From UBA5614 sp963667535 (GTDB lineage Bacteria; Cloacimonadota; Cloacimonadia; Cloacimonadales; Cloacimonadaceae), in NCBI GenBank assembly GCA_963667535.2, contig CAXXDU010000002.1, forward strand, positions 2,542,001-2,606,000: a stretch of 64,000 bases of DNA. The letters are read 5' to 3'. How positions within the stretch are numbered: position 1 is the stretch's first letter; every line of letters begins with the position of its first letter. Under the pieces are notes generated by a model, which saw only the letters and a program-made list of their open reading frames with translations, was not told the origin of the DNA and did no database searches. Shown one piece after another: positions 44,873 to 55,206 of the stretch. Both the position numbers and the translations under genes were made by a program.

Positions 44873-47800
44873 ATGGACTACAAAATCATTCTGTTATTAC
44901 TAATCTTAGGATTAACTACTTGTCTGGTGGCTGTAAACGGTAACAAATTTGATTATGATGTTGCCTGGAATGAAATCAATGATTTGCAAAGCAAGGGACT
45001 TCCCAAGTCTTTGCTTGAGAAAGTGGATTTGGTCTATCAGGCGGCAGTTAAAGAGAATGTCCTGGACCAGCAAATCAAAGCTTTGATTTACCAGCTTTCG
45101 GCTCAACAGTATACAGAGGAGTTTTCTGCTCAAAAGGCTATTGACCAGGTAAATGAAAAGATTGCCAAAGCTTCCTTTCCTTCGTCAGCCATTTTGCACA
45201 GTATGCTGGCACAACTTTACTGGAGCTATTACCAGAGCAACCGTTGGAGATATGGGCAGAGAACAGAGACTATCAATTTTAAGCAGGATGACATAGCCAC
45301 CTGGGACCTGAAAGCAATCGCCAAAGCTACTATCAAAGAGTATTCCATTTCGCTGATGTATCCCAAAGAATTGCAGAAAATCATGATTGTGGATTTTCCG
45401 GCTATCATAAATAAAGGTGATGAATTTACCAGAGATTTGCAGCCTACGCTGTACGACTTTCTGGCTCAACGGGCACTTGACTTTTACATCAATGATGAAT
45501 CAGGAGTATCTCTGCCGTTTGAGGAATTTACGATTACGGATACCAAGTATTTCCAACCCGCAAGCAGTTTTGTGCTGATGAATATCGCTTCTCCGGATTC
45601 TTTGTCACTCAAGTACAGAGCGTTGAAGCTGTATCAGGATTTAATGCTGTTTCACCTGAATGACAAAGACCCTTCTGCTTTGGCGGATGTGGATTTGGAT
45701 AGGTTGGAATACATATATGACAATTGTTCCCTTGCCAATCCTGAAACATCCTATGATGCAGCTTTACGTCTGGTTGAAGCGAAATACAAGGATTATCCTA
45801 TCTCTGCTTATGCCACGTATAAACTTGCCACACTAATATATGAACAGGCTGCCTTATACAAACCTGATGTTTCAGAGCTGTATCTGTGGAATTACAAAGC
45901 CGCTCTGGAACTGTGCAATCTGGCAATCAAAGCCTATCCCAAAAGTTTTGGCGGTATGTCCTGCATGGCGTTAGCTGAGCAGATTCAAGCGCAAAACATC
46001 AATTTAGTGTGTGAGAATATCGTGATTCCTGAGCTGCCTGTCAAAGTGCAGATTAGTACCAAAAGCGTGAAACAGGTACAGATCAGGATTTACCATATCC
46101 GCAATATAGATATTAATGCTGATTACCAAAACTATTATGAACAAAGCAACTGGCATGATTTAACCAAATTAGGAAACCTGCTCAAAAAGACACCTAAATG
46201 GAGCAAGACCTTCCCCATCACAGATGATGGTGATTATCGTACGCATTCTTATGAACTTGCTTTGCAGGGAATGCCCGTTGGGAGATATCTGATTGTTGCT
46301 TCTGACGATTTTTCCAAAGAAATCAGTGCACAAGTTATCGGTTATTGTGAATATAGCAGTAGTGAGCTATCCTATATCTCACCAGGCAGTAATAGCGGTA
46401 TTATGCTTATTGCAAACCGTAATAGTGGAAAACCGATGACCAATGTCACAGTCACTACTTATTCACAAGAATATAACAAATCCAAACAAAAATGGTATTA
46501 TAAAAAAGCCTGGTCCGGAAAGAGCAATAACCTTGGTATTATCAATATTCCAAACCTCAGAGACTATGGTCAAAACCAATGTGTCATTTCCAACGGAGCC
46601 GATACACTGTACATAGGTAATTTTTATGTTTATTCAAATAATTATTCTCAGAATAAAGATACAATGTGTTTGATGTTTACAGACCGCTCTATCTACAGAC
46701 CGGGTCAGACTATCTATCTGAAAGGCGTTGTTTACGAATCAGACCGCGAAAAATACTATAAATTACTGCCGGCAAAATCAGTGGAAGCTTCCTTCTATGA
46801 TGTAAATCACCAAATAGTCAGCCGGCAAAAACTTACCACCAATGAATACGGCACTTTCAATACTGAATTTGTTGCTCCCAAAGGAGTTCTGACCGGTCCT
46901 ATGTATATCCAGGTAGACAACATAGGTAGTGTCAGCTTTAGTGTGGAAGAGTATAAGCGTCCTAAGTTTGAGGTTACAATAGAAAAACCTAAAGAAACCT
47001 ATAAGCTGGACCAGTATGTAACGGTGAAAGGCAAAGCTCTGTCTTATGCAGGTTTTCCTATAGATAATGCGACAGTTGATTTCCGAATCGTCCGTCAACC
47101 CAAATACCCTTATTGGTTCTGGTGGTGGGGAGTGAGTCCTTCCACGCCGCAAAAGGAAATTGCGCACGGGACAGTTACAGCCAATGAGAAAGGTGAATTT
47201 ACCCTGAACTTTATGGCTATGGGAGATGACACTGTATCGGAATTTGGTAATCCGTACTTTTGCTTTACAGTTTCAGCAGATGTTACGGATATTAGTGGGG
47301 AAACACGCAGCGGCAGTCTGGCACTCTATATCGGCAAGAAAGAACTGGTTATGAATCTTGAAATTCCTGAGAAAGTAAATATTGAGGCAAAAAAGCTGAT
47401 TATCCCTGTCAAGACTACCAATCTTAGTGGTGAGAAAGTTTCTGCCGCCGGCAATGTAACCATATCAAAATTACAAACGCCTGACCACATTCAAAAAACC
47501 AGATTATGGGGTTCTCCTGATCGTGATTATATGAATAGAGTAGAATTTCTGAAACTTTTCCCCAATGATATTTATCACAATGAAGATAATATTACAAAAT
47601 GGAGAGTTTTGGATAAGGTCTATTCCGGTAAATTCAATACTCCGGAAGTTGATTCTGTGCTGATTGCCAATCTGGATAAATGGACTCCCGGTGTGTATGT
47701 GCTGGAAGCAATTTCCACTTATAAGCAGCAGGAAGTAAAAACAACGCGGTATTTTACCATCTACAACTCCAAAACCAAACAGCTTCCCTACCCTATGGCA

Positions 47801-50800
47801 GAATGGTTTGTTCCGGTCAAAACGTCTTGTGAACCGGGAGAAACTGCGCAGATTCTGCTGGGCAGCAGTTATTCCGATGTGACCGCTCTTTATGAGCTGG
47901 AAAAAGACCATAAGATTATCGATAGCTTGCGGTTTAGCCTGAATAATGAACAACGCTTGTTTTCCCTGCCAGTGACTGAGAATGATCGAGGCAGTTTCTA
48001 TGTGCACTTTACGTTTATCAGAGACGGGCGGGTTTATGTGCATAGCCAGGAAATTACTGTGCCCTGGACTAATAAAAAGATAGAATTTGAATATATGACT
48101 TTCCGCGATAAACTCTTACCGGGTCAGAAAGAAGAATGGCGTCTGAAACTAAAGGACAAAACAGGTGGCAAGCTTACGGCTGAAGTGCTGGCTTCCATGT
48201 ATGATGCTTCGTTGGATGCCTTCAGGTCAAATCAATGGAATGCTGATATCTACGGAAAAGTGCGTCAGATAGGTGGCTGGAATAACTATAACTTTGTAGC
48301 GCAGGCTAATCTGGCTCTGATAAATTATCATAATTACTATAACTTCCCTACCAGAATATACAATACCTTCAATTGGTACAATTACCAGACCGGCTGGTAT
48401 TCCGACCGCAGATATAAAGGTTATGGCGGAATGCATATAAGGGGAGGCCGTTCTAATGAGATGAATTATGCCCTGGATGGTATGGAAGCTTCAGATATGC
48501 TTGCTGAAGGAAACGCATCGATGTTTGCTCCCTCGGTTGCCAAATCATCAAATATGAAGATGATGATGAAAGATGAAAGTGGAAGTGCAAGAGAAGTGAC
48601 TTCACTGCAAGCCGGTTCCAGTGGCGGAGGCGGTAAGGAAGACAAAGAAATGGATTTGGGTGGTGTGCAGGCTCGGACTAACTTTGCCGAAGCTGCTTTC
48701 TTTTATCCCGTGTTGCGTACTGATGAACAAGGCGAAGTGAGCATAGCGTTTACAGTTCCCGAAGCATTAACCAGATGGAAATTCAGAGCCTTGGGACTGA
48801 CAAAAGATTTAAAAATCGGACTTACCGATAATACTACCGTTACTCAGAAGCCTCTGATGGTAATTCCCAACGCTCCCCGTTTTCTGCGGGAAGGGGACAA
48901 AATCACATTTGCCAGTAAGATAACTTCCATGGATGAGACCGACCAATCGGGAGCCTGTCAATTGATGTTGTTTGATGCCATTACCATGTTACCGATTGAT
49001 AAGATATTTGGTCTCACTAAGGCTCAGCAGTCTTTTTCGGTTAAGAAGGGTGAAAGCACAGTAGTAAGCTGGGATTTGACAATTCCTTTCGGAATAAGCG
49101 CTGTTACTTACAGAGTTGTTGCCAAAGCGGGTGACTTTTCAGATGGTGAAGAAAGCACATTGCCTATCCTGACTAACCGGATGCTGGTGACAGAAAGTCT
49201 GCCTTTACCGGTGAGAGGTAAATCATCAAAGTCGTTCACTTTCGAGAAGCTGAAAAACAGCAAGAACTCCACAACGCTGAGGAATCATAAGCTGACTCTG
49301 GAATTTTCTTCCAATCCTGCCTGGTACGCTGTGCAGGCTTTGCCGTATATGATGGAATTTCCTTATGACTGCAATGAGCAGATCTTCACAAGGTTTTATG
49401 CCAATAGCCTGGCTTCCCATATAGCCAATTCCAGTCCCCGTATCAAGAAGGTGTTTGAATCCTGGAAAAATACTCCCAATTCTGCTGCTCTGCTTTCCAA
49501 TCTGGAAAAGAACCAGGAACTTAAATCTGTAATTTTGCAGGAAACTCCCTGGGTGCTGGATGCGAAGAATGAATCCCAGAGTAAACAGAGAATCGGGTTA
49601 CTCTTTGAGCTTAATAATCTGGCAGAACAGTTTAACCGTTCATTGTCACAACTGCAAAAGAATCAGAGTCCCAGTGGCGCCTGGTCATGGTTTCCCGGTA
49701 TGGAAGATTCCTGGTGGGTTACACAGTATATTGTAGAAGGTATTGGTCATCTGGACCATCTGAAAGTAAAATCAGTCCGGGAAGATAACCGTACCTGGAA
49801 TATGACTCAGGAAGCTCTTCAATATCTGGATAGAAAAATTCTGGAAGATTATGAGTATATCAAAAAACATGGAGACTTAAAATTAGACAATCTGGGTTAT
49901 ATGGAAATGCACTATCTGTATGCACGGTCTTATTTTATGGATGTTACAATTCCGGATAATGTGAAAGTGGCCGTTGATTATTTTAAGGGTCAGACGGAAA
50001 AGTACTGGCTGAATAAGGACATTTACGGGCAAGGTCTGATTGCTTTAGGTATGTATCGGATGGGTAAGGAAGTGCTTCCGGTTAAAATTATCGCTTCTTT
50101 CAAAGAACGTGCTCTGCATAATGATGAATTGGGTATGTGGTGGAAAGATAACGGTTATGGCTGGTACTGGTATCAGGCTCCGATTGAAACGCAATCTCTT
50201 TTAATAGAAGCATTTAATGATATCACCAAAGATACAGAATCCCTGGATGGAATGAGGACCTGGCTGCTTAAGAATAAGCAAACTACTAACTGGAAAACAA
50301 CCAAAGCCACAGCAGAGGCTTGCTATGCCCTGCTGCTTTCCGGTACTGAGTGGATGGATACTGATAAGCTGGCAGAAATCTCCTTAGGTGGTAAAGGAAT
50401 TGACCCCCGTACTTTGGAAGGAGTACAAGTGGAAGCAGGCACAGGATATTTTAAGACTTCCTGGGGCGGAAATGATATTACTCCTGAGATGGCAGAAGTC
50501 AGCATCAAAAATCCCAATGACGTGCCTGCCTGGGGTGCTTTGTACTGGCAGTACTTTGAAAACCTGGATAAAATAACTCCCGCTGAGACTCCGCTGAAGC
50601 TCAATAAAAAGCTGTTTCTGGAAAGAACCACAGATACAGGAATTGTACTTGACCCCATTAACGACAAGACTGTTCTGAGCGTAGGAGATAAAGTTAAAAT
50701 CAGGATAGAGCTGCGGTCGGACAGAGACATGGAATATGTTCATATGAAAGATATGCGCAGTTCAGGCTTTGAGCCGATAAACGTGCTTTCTCAATATAAG

Positions 50801-51010
50801 TGGCAGGATGGGTTAGGTTATTATGAAGCAACCGGTGATGCTGCGACTAATTTCTTTATAGAATACCTCAGAAAAGGTACTTATGTATTTGAATATCCCC
50901 TGCGCGCTACCAATAAGGGTGATTTCTCCAATGGGGTGACAACCATCCAGTGTATGTATGCACCGGAATTTACTTCACATTCAGAAGGAATAAGAGTAGA
51001 GGTAAAATAG
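44873..51010 (+). CDS. Alpha-2-macroglobulin-family protein
   Basis: A 2045-residue exported protein with a signal peptide (MDYKIILLLLILGLTTCLVAV). MG-type beta domains follow from about residue 380 on (MCLMFTDRSIYRPGQTIYLKG, EYKRPKFEV), then the A2M domain (AAFFYPVLRTDEQGEVSIAF) and a thioester domain with C1500-N-E-Q (CxEQ thioester intact). Helical repeats (GAWSWFPG) follow, and a receptor-binding-like end. Bacterial A2Ms trap proteases in the periplasm or at the surface. A segment at residues 1187-1204 reads IRGGRSNEMNYALDGM, like a TonB-receptor plug motif, in the place of the bait region. No penicillin-binding protein 1C gene is next to it. Confidence 0.88.
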   Translation: MDYKIILLLLILGLTTCLVAVNGNKFDYDVAWNEINDLQSKGLPKSLLEKVDLVYQAAVKENVLDQQIKALIYQLSAQQYTEEFSAQKAIDQVNEKIAKASFPSSAILHSMLAQLYWSYYQSNRWRYGQRTETINFKQDDIATWDLKAIAKATIKEYSISLMYPKELQKIMIVDFPAIINKGDEFTRDLQPTLYDFLAQRALDFYINDESGVSLPFEEFTITDTKYFQPASSFVLMNIASPDSLSLKYRALKLYQDLMLFHLNDKDPSALADVDLDRLEYIYDNCSLANPETSYDAALRLVEAKYKDYPISAYATYKLATLIYEQAALYKPDVSELYLWNYKAALELCNLAIKAYPKSFGGMSCMALAEQIQAQNINLVCENIVIPELPVKVQISTKSVKQVQIRIYHIRNIDINADYQNYYEQSNWHDLTKLGNLLKKTPKWSKTFPITDDGDYRTHSYELALQGMPVGRYLIVASDDFSKEISAQVIGYCEYSSSELSYISPGSNSGIMLIANRNSGKPMTNVTVTTYSQEYNKSKQKWYYKKAWSGKSNNLGIINIPNLRDYGQNQCVISNGADTLYIGNFYVYSNNYSQNKDTMCLMFTDRSIYRPGQTIYLKGVVYESDREKYYKLLPAKSVEASFYDVNHQIVSRQKLTTNEYGTFNTEFVAPKGVLTGPMYIQVDNIGSVSFSVEEYKRPKFEVTIEKPKETYKLDQYVTVKGKALSYAGFPIDNATVDFRIVRQPKYPYWFWWWGVSPSTPQKEIAHGTVTANEKGEFTLNFMAMGDDTVSEFGNPYFCFTVSADVTDISGETRSGSLALYIGKKELVMNLEIPEKVNIEAKKLIIPVKTTNLSGEKVSAAGNVTISKLQTPDHIQKTRLWGSPDRDYMNRVEFLKLFPNDIYHNEDNITKWRVLDKVYSGKFNTPEVDSVLIANLDKWTPGVYVLEAISTYKQQEVKTTRYFTIYNSKTKQLPYPMAEWFVPVKTSCEPGETAQILLGSSYSDVTALYELEKDHKIIDSLRFSLNNEQRLFSLPVTENDRGSFYVHFTFIRDGRVYVHSQEITVPWTNKKIEFEYMTFRDKLLPGQKEEWRLKLKDKTGGKLTAEVLASMYDASLDAFRSNQWNADIYGKVRQIGGWNNYNFVAQANLALINYHNYYNFPTRIYNTFNWYNYQTGWYSDRRYKGYGGMHIRGGRSNEMNYALDGMEASDMLAEGNASMFAPSVAKSSNMKMMMKDESGSAREVTSLQAGSSGGGGKEDKEMDLGGVQARTNFAEAAFFYPVLRTDEQGEVSIAFTVPEALTRWKFRALGLTKDLKIGLTDNTTVTQKPLMVIPNAPRFLREGDKITFASKITSMDETDQSGACQLMLFDAITMLPIDKIFGLTKAQQSFSVKKGESTVVSWDLTIPFGISAVTYRVVAKAGDFSDGEESTLPILTNRMLVTESLPLPVRGKSSKSFTFEKLKNSKNSTTLRNHKLTLEFSSNPAWYAVQALPYMMEFPYDCNEQIFTRFYANSLASHIANSSPRIKKVFESWKNTPNSAALLSNLEKNQELKSVILQETPWVLDAKNESQSKQRIGLLFELNNLAEQFNRSLSQLQKNQSPSGAWSWFPGMEDSWWVTQYIVEGIGHLDHLKVKSVREDNRTWNMTQEALQYLDRKILEDYEYIKKHGDLKLDNLGYMEMHYLYARSYFMDVTIPDNVKVAVDYFKGQTEKYWLNKDIYGQGLIALGMYRMGKEVLPVKIIASFKERALHNDELGMWWKDNGYGWYWYQAPIETQSLLIEAFNDITKDTESLDGMRTWLLKNKQTTNWKTTKATAEACYALLLSGTEWMDTDKLAEISLGGKGIDPRTLEGVQVEAGTGYFKTSWGGNDITPEMAEVSIKNPNDVPAWGALYWQYFENLDKITPAETPLKLNKKLFLERTTDTGIVLDPINDKTVLSVGDKVKIRIELRSDRDMEYVHMKDMRSSGFEPINVLSQYKWQDGLGYYEATGDAATNFFIEYLRKGTYVFEYPLRATNKGDFSNGVTTIQCMYAPEFTSHSEGIRVEVK

Positions 51011-51155
51011 TTATCGTATTCATTCAGGAAAAATACATATAGTATTAACAAAGCGAGTAAGATAGTCTTTTGTCTGTAAGAATTGTTATATTTCTTTGAA
51101 AATGGGAATAAATATTACATAACATGAAGATAAAAACAACAGGATGGGTAATGTT

Positions 51156-52268
51156 ATGAAAACCAGATTACTATTATTCCCGGCAATAATTGCTTTGCTT
51201 TGCATGTCGTGTATGTTCAAGAATCCTGCGAAGACAGAGGATAACAGGTTACCCGCTCCGATCATTGATAAAGTATCAGGAACTTATTATGCACCACTCT
51301 TGATAAATGCTTCTTGTACCACAGAAAATGCTGCCATCAGATACACAGTTGACGGTACTATCCCCGGCGAAAACTCAGCATTGTATTCTGCTTCAATACC
51401 GATAATTTGTACTACAACCTTAAAAATCAGAGCCTTTAAAGACGGATTTAAACCAAGTGAAACAATAGAAAGTAACTACAATATTATCAGTCCACCCCAG
51501 CCGTCCATGGTCTTAGTCGAAGGTGGTTCTTTTATCATGGGTAATACTCACAGTAATGGAAATAGTAGCGAAACGCCCTTTCACCGTGTAACTCTTTCTT
51601 CTTTCTACCTGGATAAATTTGAGGTGTCGCAAGCTATGTTTCGCGAGATAATGGGCTTTAACCAATCCTATTTTACCGGGGATTCTTTGAGACCTGCTGA
51701 ACAAATATCCTGGTATGATGCAATAGAATTTTGTAATAAAAGAAGTCTTTGGGAAGGTTATGAGCCTTGTTATACATATACAGGCTTTGGCACTGACTGC
51801 AATACCTGGCCTTATGGCTGGAATTCTGATGTACAGAATAACATTACCTGTAACTGGACTGCAAATGGCTACAGATTACCAACCGAAGCAGAATGGGAAT
51901 ATGCAGCAAAAGGTGGCTCACAATCTTTGAGTTATGAGTATGCCGGTAGTAGTATTGTTGACGACGTTAGCTGGTTTTCCCCAAATTCGGATGGTATTAC
52001 TCATCCGATTGGGTTAAAATTGCCCAATGAACTTGGGTTATATGATTTAAGCGGCAATGTCTGGGAATGGTGCTGGGACTGGGCTACAAGCTATACTACG
52101 GCAAATACCACAAACCCTCACGGAGCAGATAATGGCACATATAGAAGTCTTCGGGGTGGTTCATGGTACTATAACGCTTCTTTCCAACGCGTTAATCTCA
52201 GAGGTATGGTCATACCTGCCATTCGCTATTTAGATATCGGAGTCAGATGCGCAAGAACTGCTAATTAG
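51156..52268 (+). CDS. Lipoprotein with chitobiase-type Ig domain and FGE/SUMF1 domain
   Basis: About 370 residues. The ATG at 51156 follows AGGATGGG and gives MKTRLLLFPAIIALLCMSC, a lipoprotein signal with lipobox LCMSC (an ATG at 51144 adds four residues). Residues about 32-110 are a CHB_HEX_C-like domain (RYTVDGTIPGENSALY). Residues about 115-370 are an FGE/SUMF1 domain: FIMGNTHSNGN, FYLDKFEVSQAMFREIMGF, ISWYDAIEFCNKRS, GYRLPTEAEWEYAAKGG, LYDLSGNVWEWCWDW, LRGGSWYY, GVRCAR. Likely anchored at the outer membrane. A second FGE-domain gene occurs at 38634-40487. Confidence 0.85.
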   Translation: MKTRLLLFPAIIALLCMSCMFKNPAKTEDNRLPAPIIDKVSGTYYAPLLINASCTTENAAIRYTVDGTIPGENSALYSASIPIICTTTLKIRAFKDGFKPSETIESNYNIISPPQPSMVLVEGGSFIMGNTHSNGNSSETPFHRVTLSSFYLDKFEVSQAMFREIMGFNQSYFTGDSLRPAEQISWYDAIEFCNKRSLWEGYEPCYTYTGFGTDCNTWPYGWNSDVQNNITCNWTANGYRLPTEAEWEYAAKGGSQSLSYEYAGSSIVDDVSWFSPNSDGITHPIGLKLPNELGLYDLSGNVWEWCWDWATSYTTANTTNPHGADNGTYRSLRGGSWYYNASFQRVNLRGMVIPAIRYLDIGVRCARTAN

Positions 52269-52364
52269 AGGCACTTCCCATCTAGCAAAGACATAATCTC
52301 AATTTATCCTCTTAAATGCCATAATATGTCTCTCTTTATCCTCATTTATATATTAGCTGACGAT

Positions 52365-52450
52365 AGGGGTCTTCAGGGAGTCATCAGGGAGTCTGCAGGG
52401 ACTTTACTCCCAAAAGATACCCTCATGAGTCTCTATAAATTCTCTGAGTC
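52365..52450. repeat. Dispersed hairpin repeat, copy 2
   Basis: Same block as 29733-29820 (GTCTTCAGGGAGTCATCAGG, then GTCTGCAGGGACTTTACTCC), here with the right arm partly decayed. Confidence 0.65.
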
Positions 52451-52529
52451 AAGCACGATATATAAGAGAAATGTATAAGTAATAACCGAAGTCATTCCTG
52501 CGCAGAAGGGAATCCATAATTTATAATTC

Positions 52530-52912
52530 AGACTCTGTGGAAAGAAGTGGACTAAGCGCTTCGGAGTTCAAAATTCCCATCAAAAATCAAAACAAGTTAT
52601 CCCATCTTAGGGGAATTTCGGACTTCGGTGAAAGCGACATTGTGTACCTTGTAACTATTCGTTGGAAAGAAGTGGACTTAGCGCTTCGGAGTTCAAAATT
52701 CCCATCAAAAATCAAAACAAGTTATCCCATCTTAGGGGAATTTCGGACTTCGGTGAAAGCGACATTGTGTACCTTGTAACTATTCATTGCCATATACTAA
52801 GATAACAGGAATATTGAAGTCCGAATCGCCCTTTACCATGTATAAATGTGTTGTATTTCGGAGGCGATTTGAACTCCAAAATTCCTCATGCGTACTTTTT
52901 TCCACAGAGTCT
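52530..52912. mobile_element. MITE, 383 bp, copy B, with internal 125-bp tandem duplication
   Basis: Terminal inverted repeats at 52530-52548 and 52894-52912 (AGACTCTGTGGAAARAAGT) match at 18 of 19 positions. The interior has the same plan as copy A (GGAGTTCAAAATTCCC, GGGAATTTCGGACTTC, GAAGTCCGAATCGCCC, GCGATTTGAACTCC). A unit beginning TGGAAAGAAGTGGAC is present twice, at 52538-52660 and 52663-52785, with a single difference seen, so this duplication is recent. No transposase is encoded. Confidence 0.75.
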
Positions 52913-53155
52913 AATTTATAATTTGCAGCCACGCTGCACTGGCCTTGTTCTAGTCTCTTTTACCCATATTACACCTCCGGTAAAATACCTATACGCAAAT
53001 ATAGGTATTGTTCGGGCATTATAAGGGAGGCAAAACAGACCAGCCTAAGGACAGAGCAAGATGTAACCTAAGCTTTAGTTTGGATAACTCCATTCTAAAG
53101 AATGGGATACATCCCCTACTCTAACCCGTAATTCGATTAATGGATAAGCAAGGTC

Positions 53156-53346
53156 TTGTCGTTCCCGTGAAGACGGGAATCCGTCATCCTCGACCTGATC
53201 GGGGATCCATTCCATTCTTACGAAACGCAGTAAAGCGATAAGATGCAGTACCCCTTTCTCAATTCTCAATTAATCGCAAAGCGATTCCACCTTTCCTCCT
53301 TTCCACCTAACCACTTAATCACTTAATCACTTAATCACTTAATCAC
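53156..53346. repeat. Repeat block ending in an 8-bp tandem array
   Basis: CGTTCCCGTGAAGACGGGAA palindrome, GATCGGGGATCC, the module ACGAAACGCAGTAAAGCGAT with AAGATGCAG, then five YTAAYCAC units at 53307-53346. Same order as 32798-32987. Confidence 0.7.
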
Positions 53347-53445
53347 GTAGGAAAAACATTGACACAAAAATCAGCTCCCCTTTTCCTATCTTTACGAAAA
53401 CAAAACATATTACTATAGATTCTACTCTTTCATAAGGGGGATTAT

Positions 53446-55062
53446 ATGGGCTCATCGGTAGTTATTTTTATTGTAATTGTGATTATCATTATGATAATAG
53501 TATATTTCAAAACCCAGAAGAACCCTACTACAGCCAATAGCAATCATGAGAGTTTCATTATCAAGTTTCAAGAAGCCCGCTTGTATTTAGAAGAACTGTA
53601 TCAAACAAAAAAAATAAAAACTATAAATACTGATATCATGCTAAAGAAAGGTGAAAAAGCATATTTGATAGATTATGTTGTTTATGTTGAGATGAGAAGT
53701 AAATCTGTTTCTACAAGAGGTGGCGCTGCTATTAGAATTGCTAAAGGGGTATATATCGGTGGTTCTCAAGGGCAAAGTAGATCAGTACCCGAAATGAGAT
53801 GCATAGATAAAGGCAAATTAGTTTTGACTAATAAGCGAGTAATCTTTAATGGGGAAAATACAACAAAAGAATATAAAATAGATAGTATACTATCGGTTGA
53901 AACTGATAATGATATTGTATGCTTCTCATGTGAAGGAAAAGAAAAGAAACCCCAATTTCATGGCATTGATAATGTATTCATATGGAAAGCCTTGATATCC
54001 TTGTTGAAAAAGTATTCAGATGTTAAGGAATTTCCAAATGCAATGGTTAAAAATGATTTGATATATGCCATTGGACAGGAAAATTATAAGAAATATTTTA
54101 TCAGCAATAAGTCTACAAATGAAACTGATGTTCTTTCTTTTGAATTCAACTCCCTATTGGAAAGAGCTAAACTCGGAGATGCAGATGCACAGTTTAATCT
54201 TGGTTTTTGTTATGAACAAGGCGATGACATTAAGTTGGATTATAAAGAAGCTGTAAAATGGTATCTTATAGCAGCGGGACAGGGATATGCACAAGCACAA
54301 TGTAGTCTTGGTGTTATGTATTTAAATGGTAATGGGGTAACTCAGAATTATCCGGAAGCATTAAAGTGGTTTCAGCTGGCAGCAGAGCATGGATATGCAT
54401 ATGCCCAAGCTTATCTTGGTATTTTGTATGATAATGGTCAAGGTGTCACTCAGGATTACGAGATAGCTGTAAAATGGTATAGATTGGCAGCTGAGTAGGG
54501 AATTGCACAAGCACAGTGTAATATTGGATATAGTTATTACAATGGTCAAGGGGTCACTCAAGATTATAAGGAAGCTGTAAAATGGTATAGATTGGCAAGT
54601 GAGCAGGGAGAAGCAGATGCTCAGTATAATCTTGGTGTTTGTTATGGCAAAGGTCAAGGAGTCACTCAAGTTTATGAGGAAGCTGTAAAATGGTATAGAT
54701 TAGCAGCTGAGCAGGGACACGCAGACGCACAATTTAATCTTGGTGTTTGTTATGATAATGGTCAAGGTGTCGCTCAAGATTATGAAGAAGCTGTAAAATG
54801 GTATCGTATGGCAGCTGAACAGGGAAATGCAGGTGCCCAGTGTAAACTTGGATGTTGTTATTACAATGAGCAAGGTGTCACTCAGGATATTAAAGAAGCC
54901 TATAAATGGTTGCTATTAGCTTGTAGTAATTGCTCAAATGATGATTTTGAAAAATTTTCTGTAGGCAGAGACACTGCAATGAGTAAGCTATCTCAATCCG
55001 AAATTACTCAAGCTCAAAATGAAGCAAAGTTATTACAAGACAAAATAGACAGTATGAGATAA
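53446..55062 (+). pseudogene. Sel1-repeat protein interrupted by an amber codon
   Basis: The reading frame from 53446 runs 350 codons to TAG at 54496, then continues in the same frame to 55062 with unbroken Sel1 repeats. Full length would be 538 codons. Layout: N-terminal membrane helix (residues 4-20), a bacterial PH-like domain (about 60-190, GKLVLTNKRVIFNGENTT), then about eight Sel1 repeats (DAQFNLGFCYEQGDDI... EAVKWYRLAAEQG). Other repeats have CAG (Gln) where TAG occurs (GCTGAG-CAG), so a single C-to-T change explains it. Both parts could still be expressed: a truncated protein, or a readthrough one. Confidence 0.75.
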
Positions 55063-55206
55063 TTGGGATTAAAACAAATCAGGATATTAATGATGTTAAG
55101 TCCATTATGGAAAGACTAACAAGATTGATTAGAACATACTTAAGCCTAGATATCATGACTTAGGTTTAGACTAGAAGATAATGATAAAATCTAAACATAG
55201 GGAAAT

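Larger units (their letters stand above)
52269..53445. other. Gene-free accessory region
   Basis: About 1.2 kb without a credible gene. It holds the hairpin repeat copy 2 (about 52365-52450), a diverged palindrome (about 52494-52515), MITE copy B (52530-52912), a repeat block at 53156-53250 and a YTAATCAC array at 53307-53346. A TTGACACAAAA motif at 53359 lies before the Sel1 gene. Confidence 0.6.

Noticed and set aside
52537..52779. 80-codon open frame
   Set aside because: It reads through the two copies of the MITE-internal duplication, has no ribosome-binding site and repeats the same peptide twice.
52943..53346. Possible CRISPR-like array
   Set aside because: The 8-bp YTAATCAC units have no spacers and no cas genes are near; it is a simple tandem array.
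54496..54498. Pyrrolysine codon
   Set aside because: No pyl genes or dedicated tRNA in the window, and the position is glutamine (CAG) in the other repeats, so plain nonsense mutation is simpler.
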